From Candidatus Sumerlaeota bacterium (GTDB lineage Bacteria; Sumerlaeota; Sumerlaeia; UBA8349): a stretch of 40,744 nt of DNA. Positions 1 through 8,416 of the stretch are shown piece by piece. The stretch is from contig JAFGFN010000087.1 of assembly GCA_016931035.1 (NCBI GenBank), positions 1 to 40,744 on the forward strand. Direction: 5' to 3'. Below the pieces are notes generated by a model. That model saw nothing but the letters and a program-made list of their open reading frames with translations, was not told where the DNA came from and did no database searches. Each line of letters starts with the position of its first letter. Position 1 is the first letter of the stretch. The translations under genes were made by a program, and so were the position numbers.

Positions 1-210
1 GGTGACCCCATTTGCTCACGACATTTTTGTCCTTTGTTTTCAATATCGAGACGAAGATCGCGCCTTTCTGTTTTGGACAAGAGTGTTTCCGGGGGCATTC
101 ATGAGGGGGTTCGATCAAGGCCGTCATCAGACCAGTCAACAGTGATCAGTGAGCAGTCATCGGTAGGAACGGAAGGGCGCCATCCTTTTTCCGAGGGGAT
201 ATCTGCGTCA

Positions 211-274
211 ATCCGCGTTTATCCGAGGCAAAGACTTTCTTCAAGCATCTTTTCAGCCGCGGATTCACGCGGAT
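211..274. repeat. Imperfect inverted repeat in the leading intergenic region
   Basis: Arms at 211-229 and 256-274 are inverted copies matching at 16 of 19 positions, with a 26-nt loop. They are built from the word ATCCGCG, which also occurs in the flanks. Nearby, 140-160 carries short tandem words of the CAGTGATCAGTGAGCAG type. The remainder of 1-330 shows no convincing gene: the short open frames run through the repeats and have no ribosome-binding site or family resemblance. Such dispersed intergenic repeats are typical of some uncultivated GC-rich phyla; function unknown. Confidence 0.55.
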
Positions 275-330
275 GAGAAGAAGACGAGCCGCGGCGGGGG
301 CGAGGGGACGGGCCGTGGCGCGGGTGGTGG

Positions 331-437
331 CACGGGCGTCTCGCCCGTGAATGAGAACCATGAGCAGGATGCTCATGCCACTCCAGACCTTGAGCAGGAT
401 GCTCATGCCACCTCAGATCATGGGCAAGATGCCCATG
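331..437. repeat. Array of four 19-bp palindromes at about 30-bp period
   Basis: Four palindromes of the form 8-nt arm, 3-nt loop, 8-nt arm lie at 331-349 (loop TCT), 359-377 (loop GGA), 389-407 (loop GGA, outer pair imperfect) and 419-437 (loop AGA). Starts are 28, 30 and 30 bp apart. The 11-bp linkers are themselves similar (CCACTCCAGAC, CCACCTCAGAT). The first unit is the reverse orientation of the others, judging by its loop. Because the period is a multiple of three, any frame through the array repeats at peptide level. The region 438-604 contains the subtilase leader and nothing else I recognise. Confidence 0.8.
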
Positions 438-604
438 CCACGGCGGCGAACCCCTCGCATCCCCCTTTTCCCTGGACAGGTGCGGCGCGCAGGGCCGATA
501 CTTGTGGAGTTATGGTGCGATTCCGGTCGACTTGTCCGCTCTCGATGTCCGCGCAGCGTCGCGCGAGCCTCCTCTGAAACAACGCAGAATCCGAGTTGCC
601 AACG

Positions 605-2209
605 ATGAATCCTCGAACAGCCCTTCGCCGCCAATCCGTTTGGGTGGCGTCGATTCTCGTCGGCGCGACGGCCGTCTGCGTCTGGGCTCAGACGGGCGGG
701 GAGGGAGACAACCCACCCAGACCGACAGCGGCGATTCAGATCATGGGCAAGATGCCCATGCCGCCTCAGACCATGAGCGAGACGCTCATGCCACGCGTGA
801 GCGCGTCCTCGAAGCTGGCGCCGTCGCTCGATGCGGATTACGAGGGTTCGAAGGCCGTCTGGGTTTTGTTTGGCGACAAGAATGTCGCGAGTCCCCAGGG
901 GCGGACCCTGGCCCGCTCCGACGCCGACCGACGGGTGAGTGCGCGCGCACACGAACGGCGGGCGATGCGAGGCCGCGACGCCCAGCGAGCCGATACCGAA
1001 CTCGATTTCCCGGTCAGCCCGGACTACATCGCCGCCGTTCGCGACACGGGATTGCGGATTCGCACGACTAGCCGTTGGTTGAACGCCGTCAGCGCCGAGG
1101 CGACGAGCGCGCAGGTCCGCGCCGCCGCGCGTCTTCCGTTTGTGCGCCGTATCGAGCCGATCCCGCCGAGCCGCCGGGTCGAACCGGAGGAGACCGTTCC
1201 GCCGCCTCCTGGTCCCCCGCCGCAAAAGAGTCCGGCGGAAGCCGACGCCCTCAGCTACGGCTCGTCGCTGGCTCAACTGGTGCAGATCGACGCAGTGGCG
1301 GCGCACGGCCTCGGGTACGACGGTTCGGGCGTGATCGTGGGTCTTCTCGACACCGGGTTCTACTATCGCCATGAGTGCCTGACTTCCCGCACACTCCTCG
1401 CGCAACACGATTTCGTCTTCGGCGACGGCGACGTGGAATACGACTCCTCGAACCCGTCGGACTACTCCGACTCGCACGGCACTTCCGTCTGGTCGCTGTT
1501 GGGCGGGCTCAAGGACGGATCGCTCGTGGGAGTGGCGTACAACGCTTCGTTCCTCCTGGCGAAGACGGAGGACACGCGAAGCGAAACTCCGGTCGAAGAG
1601 GACTATTGGGTCGCCGGGATCGAGTGGATGGAGGCGCAGGGGGTGGACGTCGTCAATTCCTCCCTCTCGTATCCCTCCTTCTATACCTATTCTCAGTTGG
1701 ACGGCTCGACGGCCAAGACCACCTTGGCCGCCGACCAGGCCGCCCTGCTCGGGGTTGTCGTGTGCAACGCCGCCGGCAACGCCGGGCCCGATCCCGGGTC
1801 GATCGGTCCGCCCGCCGACGCGTTTCGAGTCGTCAGCGCGGGCGGGGTCAATTCCGACGGCAGCAACTGGTCTCTGAGTTCGCGAGGGCCGACCTACGAC
1901 GGCCGGATCAAGCCCGAGGTCTGCGCGCGGGGATCGGGGGCGTTCGTCGCCTCGGCGACTCGACCCGGCACGAGCTATGGGTACGGTAGCGGGACGAGTT
2001 TCGCCTCGCCGCTCGTCGCGGGCGCCGCCGCCTTGGTGGTTCAGGCGCATCCCGACTGGACTCCCGACGTGGTCCGCGACGCCCTGATGCTGACCGCCGA
2101 CCGCCACGACACGCCGGACAACACGTTCGGCTGGGGCATTGTCGACGTGGTGGCCGCCATCGCCTACGAGCCGCCCGCGTCCGCCCGCGCTTGGCCGCTC
2201 TACCGGTGA
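605..2209 (+). CDS. Secreted subtilisin-like serine protease (family S8)
   Basis: A 534-residue subtilase. The N-terminus (MNPRTALRRQ, then a hydrophobic stretch to about residue 28 ending near WAQ) looks like a Sec signal peptide. A long propeptide/linker with a proline-rich segment near residues 198-207 precedes the catalytic domain at about 225-520. The triad is visible: Asp249 in LLDTG, His291 in DSHGTS, Ser465 in GSGTSFASP, with the oxyanion Asn392 in NAAGNAGP. There is no obvious C-terminal sorting domain; the protein ends shortly after the catalytic fold. I chose the ATG at 605; an in-frame TTG at 596 would add three residues. Oddity: residues about 46-64 are encoded by two copies of the intergenic palindrome (742-790), giving a Met/Pro-rich low-complexity peptide. 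Probable role: extracellular or periplasmic protein degradation. Confidence 0.92.
   Translation: MNPRTALRRQSVWVASILVGATAVCVWAQTGGEGDNPPRPTAAIQIMGKMPMPPQTMSETLMPRVSASSKLAPSLDADYEGSKAVWVLFGDKNVASPQGRTLARSDADRRVSARAHERRAMRGRDAQRADTELDFPVSPDYIAAVRDTGLRIRTTSRWLNAVSAEATSAQVRAAARLPFVRRIEPIPPSRRVEPEETVPPPPGPPPQKSPAEADALSYGSSLAQLVQIDAVAAHGLGYDGSGVIVGLLDTGFYYRHECLTSRTLLAQHDFVFGDGDVEYDSSNPSDYSDSHGTSVWSLLGGLKDGSLVGVAYNASFLLAKTEDTRSETPVEEDYWVAGIEWMEAQGVDVVNSSLSYPSFYTYSQLDGSTAKTTLAADQAALLGVVVCNAAGNAGPDPGSIGPPADAFRVVSAGGVNSDGSNWSLSSRGPTYDGRIKPEVCARGSGAFVASATRPGTSYGYGSGTSFASPLVAGAAALVVQAHPDWTPDVVRDALMLTADRHDTPDNTFGWGIVDVVAAIAYEPPASARAWPLYR
742..790. repeat. Two palindromic units inside the subtilase coding sequence
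   Basis: Perfect palindromes at 742-760 (CATGGGCA, AGA loop, TGCCCATG) and 772-790 (CATGAGCG, AGA loop, CGCTCATG), again exactly 30 bp apart with an 11-bp linker like those of the upstream array. They are in frame and interrupt the segment between the signal peptide and the conserved part of the propeptide. Confidence 0.85.
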
Positions 2210-2297
2210 AAAAGGATTGGACCGCGTCGCGCCGTTCGGGTATGAAGACACCTGCGACCGTGTGGGTTCCAGCGTTCTTCAGCGGGGGCGGGATTCC

Positions 2298-2537
2298 AGG
2301 CTCTGTTCTGCCATAGACACAAGGTCCGAGCCCGGCCCTTGGTCGAGCGGCTGAAGCCATTTTCTCGGAAGCGCGCTGAAGCGCGCTCGTTTAGTGTTGT
2401 GGGCCATCTACCCCGGCCTGAAGGCCGGGGCAAACGGGGAGCCTGCTGAAGCAGGCTGACTTGCAGCACGCCCCGCCCCCAGTGTTGCACACATACGAGG
2501 GCGGGCGGTTCGAAAACCACGATTGCCGGACAGAGCC
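2298..2537. repeat. Hairpin module A, bounded by inverted GGCTCTGT-C words
   Basis: The ends are AGGCTCTGTTC (2298-2308) and its near reverse complement GGACAGAGCC (2528-2537). Inside are three perfect hairpins with the same TGAA loop: 2370-2387 (7-bp stem), 2411-2430 (8-bp stem) and 2440-2457 (7-bp stem). It lies downstream of the subtilase, where the hairpins could end transcription although no T-tract follows. No gene is apparent in 2210-2700. Confidence 0.6.
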
Positions 2538-2602
2538 CAGCGTGCTGTCCCACGCGTTCCGTGCATTGTTCTTAGCCAGCGAAGCGGGCGTCATAGGCGT
2601 AG

Positions 2603-2660
2603 CCACGGGCGTGAGCCCGTGGGAAACGACGTTTCCTTCAGAAGAGCCCCCGCAGGGGGC
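2603..2660. repeat. Two further GC-rich hairpins (GTGA loop; CCCC-GCA-GGGG type)
   Basis: An 8-bp stem CCACGGGC/GCCCGTGG with loop GTGA spans 2603-2622. A 6-bp stem GCCCCC/GGGGGC with loop GCA spans 2646-2660 and is followed by GACATAGG. The second motif resembles a dispersed intergenic repeat I associate with Verrucomicrobia- and Planctomycetes-like genomes (recalled, not searched). It lies just before the regulator gene and might affect its expression. Confidence 0.5.
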
Positions 2661-2700
2661 GACATAGGATTTCAAGACCTTCTTTGGGGACACGACACAA

Positions 2701-3426
2701 GTGCATGGGGACGACTCAAACCCGACCACTCCGGACACGGTCCGCTCGCGCTCGCGCGGCACCGCCGTGAACGACGTTGTGGACTGGCTGGCGGCCTATA
2801 TGGCGGAGAACGGCTGCGGGGTGGGAAGTCCGTTGCCGACCGAGGCCGAGATTTGTCGAGAGACGGGAGTCAGCCGCAACAGCGTTCGGGAGGCGACCAG
2901 CTATCTCAGGGCCTTGGGCATCGTCGAGAGTCGTCCGCGTATCGGCATGCGCTTGGTCCGCGACCCGGGTTTGCTCGGTTTGCATCGCCTGTTGACGTGC
3001 GACCGTTTGCCTTCGGGTCAATTCCGCGATGTGGCCGCCTTTCGAGACGCTCTCGAGCTGGGCATGGCGGAGGAAGTCTGCGCCCATATCACGCCGGATG
3101 AAATCGAGCGTCTCCAGAACATCCTGGACGAGATCGAACGGAGCGCCGACGACATTGTTCGCCAGTTCGGGCTCGACATGGAATTCCACACGTTGTATCT
3201 CCAAGCCTCGCGCAACAGCGTGGTCCACGTCATGTCGCACATCGTGGCGCCTCTCTTCTCGTTCAAGGAAGAACACTATGTCGCGTCGATCCCGGGGCCG
3301 CTCGAATGCCTGGAGGTGCACCGACGCATCGTGCGGGCTCTAGGAGAGCGCAATCATCCCGAACTGGTCGAGGCGCTTCTCGAACACATTCGGACCGCCA
3401 GCAGTCCGCATTACAGGAGACCCTAG
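2701..3426 (+). CDS. FadR-subfamily GntR transcriptional regulator
   Basis: A 241-residue regulator. Residues about 20-82 form a GntR winged helix: LPTEAEICRETGVSRNSVRE followed by LRALGIVESRPRIGMRL is the family signature. Residues about 95-230 form an all-helical FCD effector domain, with the typical DMEFHTLYLQASRN segment and a later EVHRRIVRAL helix carrying the His expected to help bind a metal or carboxylate ligand. The start is uncertain: GTG at 2701 has only a weak purine stretch upstream, and an in-frame GTG at 2767 is an alternative close to the domain. The stop codon TAG (3424-3426) lies inside the terminal word of hairpin module B. FadR-type regulators usually control sugar-acid, amino-acid or fatty-acid metabolism; no target gene is adjacent, so the ligand cannot be inferred. 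Confidence 0.9.
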   Translation: MHGDDSNPTTPDTVRSRSRGTAVNDVVDWLAAYMAENGCGVGSPLPTEAEICRETGVSRNSVREATSYLRALGIVESRPRIGMRLVRDPGLLGLHRLLTCDRLPSGQFRDVAAFRDALELGMAEEVCAHITPDEIERLQNILDEIERSADDIVRQFGLDMEFHTLYLQASRNSVVHVMSHIVAPLFSFKEEHYVASIPGPLECLEVHRRIVRALGERNHPELVEALLEHIRTASSPHYRRP

Positions 3427-3580
3427 GCTCTGTCCAGTGATTGCCTGGAGGCTTCCTGGTTGTTCGACTCCTTCGGAGTCGTGATTCATGAAATGCCCGT
3501 TTCCCACGGGTTTCGGCCTTCGGCCTCACCCGTGGCTATTCACATTTCACTCCTTCGGAGTGACTATTGGACAGAGCCTA
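3424..3580. repeat. Hairpin module B with 13-bp terminal inverted repeats
   Basis: TAGGCTCTGTCCA at 3424-3436 is repeated exactly in inverse orientation at 3568-3580. Inside are hairpins GACTCC-TTC-GGAGTC (3466-3480), a nested CCACGGG/CCCGTGG stem (3504-3510 with 3529-3535) enclosing GGCC-TTC-GGCC (3515-3525), and CACTCC-TTC-GGAGTG (3548-3562); each can form a stable cUUCGg tetraloop in RNA. It shares its end word with module A. It lies between the regulator and the glycosyltransferase and may act as a terminator; no duplicated target site is visible. Confidence 0.65.
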
Positions 3581-3607
3581 TTCTTCGATTCTCGGGAGCG
3601 GGTCCGT

Positions 3608-4879
3608 ATGCGAATCCTCGTCGTCACCACCGAGCCGGTCCCCCTTCCCGGTTTCCCAACCACGGGCGCGGGTCTGCGGGCCTGGGGCCTCGTCCAGGGG
3701 CTGCGCTCGCGCGGGCTCGACGCCGAGATCGCGATGCCGCGCGACGCCGTTTCCTCCGTCGATCCCGAGGCGCGCGCCAGGGCAGAACCGTTTCTTTTCG
3801 ATCGCGAGAACCTGACGGCCCATGTTCTCGGCCGCAAACCCGACGTCGTCGTGATGCAGCACTGGGGCCTGATGAATCGCCTCGGCGCCGAGGTCCGGCG
3901 TCCGCTAGCGATCGACCTCCACGGGCCGCATCTCCTGGAACGCGCGTTCTGGGGAAGCGCTTCGCCCGAGAGAGATCTGGAGCAGAAGATCGCGGCGCTG
4001 GCGCGGGCCGACTTCCTGACCTGCGCGGGCGAGTTCCAGCGCCGCTACTTCCTCTCGTTTGCGCTTCAGGCCGGTTTCGACGTGCGCGATCCCGCGCTTC
4101 TCGCCCCGATTCCGTTCTCCGTGTCGCCCGAAACGCCTCCGGCGGGGGAGCATGCGCCCTCGACCTTCTTCTACGGCGGCATTCTCCTGCCTTGGCAGGA
4201 CCCGAGCGTGGGAATCGAAACGCTCCTCGAAACCCTCGAATCGCGGAGCGAGGGACGGCTCGTGTTCGTCGCGGGACGTCATCCCGCGGGCGACGTTTCG
4301 GGAGGACGGTTCGATCCGATCGTCCGGCGTCTCGAAGGCTCGGAACGCGTGTCGGTCCGTTCGTCGATGACGCACGACGAGTTCGAGTCGACGCTGCGAG
4401 GGTGCGGCGTCGCGCTCGACCTGATGGCGCGCAACGCCGAACGCGAGCTGGCGTTTACCTCGCGCACGGTCGTGTATCTCGCGCAAGGATTGCCCGCGAT
4501 CTACAACGACTACTCGGAACTCTCGCAGTGGATCGCCCGATACGAGGCGGGATGGCGTCTCGATCCGCTCGATCGCGATGGGTTGCGCGCGGTCCTCGCA
4601 GGGATTCTCGACGATCCGGGTGAGGTCAGGCGTCGAGGCGAGAACGCCTTGCGCCTCGTGCGCGAGCGGCTGACGTGGGATCGCACCATCGACCCGTTGG
4701 CCGCATGGTGCGCGAATCCCGCCGTCCGCGCGGGGAAAGAGCGATTCGTTCCCGCGGCGGCGCGTCTCGCCCGACTCGGAACCGAACTCGACGCGGCCCG
4801 GCGCTCGATCGACGAACTCTCCGGCCGTCGCCTGGTCAAACTCTCGAACCTGTTGCGGCGGTTGGGATGGCGGCGTTGA
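3608..4879 (+). CDS. Glycosyltransferase, GT-B fold, GT4-like
   Basis: A 423-residue cytoplasmic protein starting MRILVVTTEP. The N-terminal half (to about 175) has the Rossmann-type acceptor domain with a TGAGLRAWGLVQGLRSRG helix, typical of GT4-like enzymes. The C-terminal half begins near FFYGGILLPWQDPS and continues with FVAGRHP, the HDEFESTL helix and AFTSRTVVYLAQGLPAIYND, which corresponds to the nucleotide-sugar-binding region. The classic E-x7-E motif is not clear, so the exact family and sugar donor are unknown. The ATG at 3608 follows a GGGAGCGGG stretch; upstream in-frame codons run into hairpin module B and are unlikely to be translated. It converges on the isoprenoid synthase with a 6-bp gap. 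Likely role: surface polysaccharide or glycolipid assembly. Confidence 0.8.
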   Translation: MRILVVTTEPVPLPGFPTTGAGLRAWGLVQGLRSRGLDAEIAMPRDAVSSVDPEARARAEPFLFDRENLTAHVLGRKPDVVVMQHWGLMNRLGAEVRRPLAIDLHGPHLLERAFWGSASPERDLEQKIAALARADFLTCAGEFQRRYFLSFALQAGFDVRDPALLAPIPFSVSPETPPAGEHAPSTFFYGGILLPWQDPSVGIETLLETLESRSEGRLVFVAGRHPAGDVSGGRFDPIVRRLEGSERVSVRSSMTHDEFESTLRGCGVALDLMARNAERELAFTSRTVVYLAQGLPAIYNDYSELSQWIARYEAGWRLDPLDRDGLRAVLAGILDDPGEVRRRGENALRLVRERLTWDRTIDPLAAWCANPAVRAGKERFVPAAARLARLGTELDAARRSIDELSGRRLVKLSNLLRRLGWRR

Positions 4880-4885
4880 TTCTTC

Positions 4886-5911
4886 CTACTTGTTGCGGTT
4901 GAGAAGCCATTCGAAGACGCCGAGGAGCGATGTCCGCAGCTCCTCGGGAACCGGCGCCAGTTCCTCGCGCGCTTTCTCCATCGATTCCCGACACAGAGTG
5001 CGCCCGGCTTCCGGCGATCCGTACTTCTCGAAAAGCGCGCGGACGCGGTCCACGTCCTCCGGGGTCGTTTCGTCGCGCGGGAGGTCGAGGATGCGGAAGA
5101 GATCGTCGCGTTCCTCGTTCGTGGTCCGAGCGGCGGCGTGGGCGACGAGAAACGAGCGTTTCCCTTCGCGGATGTCGGAACCGCGTTGTTCGCGTCCCTT
5201 GGATTCGGTCAGGTCGATGATGTCGTCGGTGATTTGGAAGACCGGTCCGGCGCAGCGTCCGAAACCGCGGATGGCCGAGAGGGTCTCGCTCGATGCGCCG
5301 GCGATCATCGCTCCGGCCACGATCGGAGCGGCCAGATAGTACCCCGTCTTGTTGGTCACGATCTCGAGATACCGGTCCACGTCGATGTCGCGCTCGCTCC
5401 GTGCGTTCAGGTCCTGGGTCTGTCCGACGTGGGTGAAACGCAGCGTCTCGACGATCAGTTCGGTGAGTTCGATCGCGAGAGCGGTGGAGAGGTCGGCGCG
5501 CGCGGCGAGAACGGCCTCGAACACCTTGGCGAGGAGAAAGTCGCCGATGTTGACTCCGTGCGCGAGGCCGTAGCGGGTCCAGACGCTCGGTCGTCCGCGC
5601 CGGAACCGGTCGCCGTCCTCGATGTCGTCGTGGACGAGGAAGAAGTTGTGCATCAGTTCGAAGGCAATCGCCACCGGCATGGCCCGCGCCGGATCGCCGT
5701 CGAGCGCTTCGCACGCGATGAGGCAAAGAGAGGGACGGATGCGTTTGCCGCGAGCGGCGGCGTCGGGCTGATCGAGTCCGAGGGCGTAGAGAAGGCCGTC
5801 GTGAAGATTTGGGACGGCGGGCTCGCGGTGCGATTCGAGAAACTCGGAGAGCGCGGCGTCGATTCGGCGCGAGAGATCGTCGAGCGTTTGTTCCCAGTTC
5901 TTCTGTTTCAT
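4886..5911 (-). CDS. Polyprenyl (farnesyl/geranylgeranyl) diphosphate synthase
   Basis: A 341-residue trans-isoprenyl diphosphate synthase that condenses isopentenyl diphosphate with allylic diphosphates. The first aspartate-rich motif is DDIED at residues 95-99, preceded by ELMHNFFLVH; the second is DDIID at 229-233. The GKRIRP motif (about 55-60), for diphosphate binding, and KTG (about 188-190) are present. The residues before the first motif (HNFFLV) would set product length, but I cannot assign C15, C20 or longer with confidence. I chose the ATG at 5911, which has GGGAG 6-7 nt upstream; an upstream in-frame start gives a basic, non-conserved extension. The product could feed menaquinone side chains (compare mqnD in this window), undecaprenyl carrier or membrane lipids. 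Confidence 0.93.
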   Translation of the reverse strand: MKQKNWEQTLDDLSRRIDAALSEFLESHREPAVPNLHDGLLYALGLDQPDAAARGKRIRPSLCLIACEALDGDPARAMPVAIAFELMHNFFLVHDDIEDGDRFRRGRPSVWTRYGLAHGVNIGDFLLAKVFEAVLAARADLSTALAIELTELIVETLRFTHVGQTQDLNARSERDIDVDRYLEIVTNKTGYYLAAPIVAGAMIAGASSETLSAIRGFGRCAGPVFQITDDIIDLTESKGREQRGSDIREGKRSFLVAHAAARTTNEERDDLFRILDLPRDETTPEDVDRVRALFEKYGSPEAGRTLCRESMEKAREELAPVPEELRTSLLGVFEWLLNRNK

Positions 5912-6032
5912 GAAAGGCTCCCGTCGCCGTCTCCGTCTCGGAATGGAGGGGGGGAAGGGGCCATTGTACGGACGCACCCCACGGCTTGTCAAGACGCGGG
6001 GCGGGCGATGGGAGCGTCGCGCCCGGCCGGGA

Positions 6033-8105
6033 TCACTGGGGCTGGATCTGGATCAGAAGGTACTCGAGGGTGAGCATGTAGCGGATCGGCGAGACGAGCG
6101 ACCAGAAGATCGTGGCGAACGTCTCGCCCATGATGAATCCGATGAAGAGGGGCATCGCGCGGCGGTACAGACGGGCCCCGCCGTATCGCAGAACCAGGAC
6201 CTTGAGCAGCCAGCCGATGAAGATGCTGGCCCACGCCCAATTCGCATAGTAGGTTCCGGCGATCAACAATCCGATCGGGTGCAGCGGGAAGCGAGGCGAC
6301 GCGAGACAGGCAAAATGGAGTCCCCCCGCGACCGCCGCGCCGAAAAGCAAATGCTTGGTGTGGCTGTATTGCACCAGGGGGGTCACCTCCCCGTGGGTGA
6401 CGAACGCCTCGACCGCCTTGTGGGCGCGATCCAGTCGGCCGACTCCCGAAGTGCTGATGTACTCGCGTCGGCCGTCGAGCGAATCGGCGTAATGGTAGCT
6501 GCACCACAAGTGCGAGGCGCCGCAGACAACGAGGCCGAGGACGAGGGTCCCTACGAGAATCCAGCTCAGACGGGTCTGCTCGCGCGGCGAGGATTTCGCG
6601 TCCACTCCGAACGCGTGAGTGGCCATGGTCGCGGCGCTGATACGCGAGCAGATGGTGAACAACGCGACCATGAAATACGAGAAGAGAAGGGTTGCCGGGT
6701 GGAAGCCGGCCGGGTTGGCCATGTAGAGGAATGGGAAGTGCTGACTGACGTCGAGCCGCATGAAGGGCATGCCCGTCTCGGCCACGAGACGTGAGATGAC
6801 CAGCGCCGTCATGAAGGCGAATCCGACGAACACAAGCCCCCAGCCCCACGAAATCCCGAAGAAGAACACAAGCCAGGCGTACATCCCCACGCACCCCGAC
6901 ACGAACATCCACCCGGCGTTGCGGTCGCGCCGGTCGTCGTCGGAGCGGGCCGGTCGGACGAGGAGTCCCAGGACGCGCGCCCATTGCGCCCGGCCGAGCC
7001 AGAGGACGACCAGGGTGATAGCGACCATCGCGCCGGTTCGATGGTCGGCCTCGATACCGCCGTAGTAGGGCGGCATGACCGTCTTGGCGATGGCCTTGTG
7101 GAGCGCGTAGGCGACCGTGAAGAACCAGACCGACAGACCGATCCGGCTGGGCATGAAGAATGCTACGGCCATGAAGATGAAGTAAATCCGGCCGGTGTAA
7201 ATATGGTCCGGGATCTCGCGGAGAATGCCGTCGGTGAAAAGCCGGTTCAGGTTCCAGGAAAGAGGAATCGCCGGGACGCTCTCGGGCGAGTACTGCCTGA
7301 GGCCGCTTAGCAGGTGGAGCAAGAAGACGATGACGACGCCGTACCAGAAGGCCCGCCGACGGAGAAGCGGGGGGAAGATGCGGCCCTTCTCGGGTTCCCC
7401 CACCAGAGATTGATGAACCAGGAGAAGAGGGAACGCCAGGCGTTCGTTGCGTCGCCATTGAGGGAACACAATGAGGCCCATCCCCACCATCATCATCCAG
7501 GCGAACAGGAGAAACGCCCCCCAGGAGAGAAGCGGTCCCACCCAGGCGCCCCACGGGATCGACTCGCCCGGAAGCAGCTCGCTCAGGAATCGATCCGTTA
7601 CCCAGTCGTCGGTCCGATCGTCGAACTTGTCGGGGTAGAGGGCGGACGGCAGACGCATTTGCCGATAGCCCTCCGCGAGCGTTCCGCTTTGGCGCACTGC
7701 CTGAGGCGTCTTGGCCACGCAGTAGGGGAGTTCGCGCAACAGGCCCTGGCCGGGCAGGACGCTGGCGACCAGCATGATGCCCAACGCGAGGGCGAGCTGG
7801 CGCGACGTGAGAACCAGACGCGGCGAGAAGAGCCGCAAGAGCGGGTTCGCGAGAAGAACGATCAGGACGATCACAAAAAGCGCCGCGACGGGGAGCGAAC
7901 TGTCGGAAATGTAGGCCGAATTGAGGACGAAGTTGTTGTACGGCGTGACGACCCAGATGAAGACCGATCCCAGCAGGCCGATAAGCAGCGCGCAGACGAA
8001 CCGCAGGCGAGTATACGGCGGCTCCGAGGTCGGAGGAATCGCGCCGGAGGGTTCGGAGGGAGAGGAGGAGCTCGGATCGGGTCGGTCGGTTGGGAAGTGG
8101 GCCAT
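6033..8105 (-). CDS. Large polytopic membrane protein, DUF6785/DUF6784-like
   Basis: A protein of about 690 residues with a short Pro/Ser-rich cytoplasmic start, then at least a dozen hydrophobic segments. The first spans about residues 30-55 and ends in WVVTPYNNFVLNSAYISDS; later landmarks are QLALALGIMLVASVLPGQGLL and LRLDVSQHFPFLYMANPAGFHP, and the tail carries SIFIGWLLKVLVLRYGG. This pattern matches, from memory, a membrane family annotated DUF6785 with a DUF6784 C-terminal part, common in Planctomycetes- and Armatimonadetes-like bacteria and resembling oligopeptide-transporter-type permeases. Function unknown. The start is unclear: ATG 8105 (chosen) or GTG 8144, neither with a good ribosome-binding site. 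It is divergent from valS. Confidence 0.75.
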   Translation of the reverse strand: MAHFPTDRPDPSSSSPSEPSGAIPPTSEPPYTRLRFVCALLIGLLGSVFIWVVTPYNNFVLNSAYISDSSLPVAALFVIVLIVLLANPLLRLFSPRLVLTSRQLALALGIMLVASVLPGQGLLRELPYCVAKTPQAVRQSGTLAEGYRQMRLPSALYPDKFDDRTDDWVTDRFLSELLPGESIPWGAWVGPLLSWGAFLLFAWMMMVGMGLIVFPQWRRNERLAFPLLLVHQSLVGEPEKGRIFPPLLRRRAFWYGVVIVFLLHLLSGLRQYSPESVPAIPLSWNLNRLFTDGILREIPDHIYTGRIYFIFMAVAFFMPSRIGLSVWFFTVAYALHKAIAKTVMPPYYGGIEADHRTGAMVAITLVVLWLGRAQWARVLGLLVRPARSDDDRRDRNAGWMFVSGCVGMYAWLVFFFGISWGWGLVFVGFAFMTALVISRLVAETGMPFMRLDVSQHFPFLYMANPAGFHPATLLFSYFMVALFTICSRISAATMATHAFGVDAKSSPREQTRLSWILVGTLVLGLVVCGASHLWCSYHYADSLDGRREYISTSGVGRLDRAHKAVEAFVTHGEVTPLVQYSHTKHLLFGAAVAGGLHFACLASPRFPLHPIGLLIAGTYYANWAWASIFIGWLLKVLVLRYGGARLYRRAMPLFIGFIMGETFATIFWSLVSPIRYMLTLEYLLIQIQPQ

Positions 8106-8416
8106 CGCGGACTCTACTGTCTTGGCAATCTCCGAGGGAAACACCCTCGTGAGCGTCGTATGCTACCTTCCTCCCGGAGGTTTTTCAAGATTCAAGCGAC
8201 TTGCGACGGGTCGCGCGATCCGTGACCGGGAATCCGGCCGGACCTCTCCTCGGATTCGCGAGGCGTCTTCAGGTCCTGTCCGCTGGAGACAAAACGCTTG
8301 ATCCTTTCGGCGCTTTTCCTCAAGATGCCTTCCCAAAGGCCCTGTTTCACGGGCGGATCGCCCACGACACAAGGCCGATCGAGTCTCTGCACGAATCTGT
8401 GCCGTCGGGAACGCGA

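Noticed and set aside
331..437. CRISPR-like regular array
   Set aside because: Units are 19-bp palindromes with short, mutually similar 11-bp linkers rather than 30-nt unique spacers, the copies vary in sequence, and no cas genes are present.
413..2251. Long open frame (about 610 codons) on the minus strand opposite the subtilase
   Set aside because: It is the antisense of a clear S8 protease; its Arg/Gly-rich composition is a by-product of high third-position GC and it has no recognisable domain.
8163..8416. T-box leader before valS
   Set aside because: No recognisable T-box sequence or specifier stem-loop followed by a terminator could be found.
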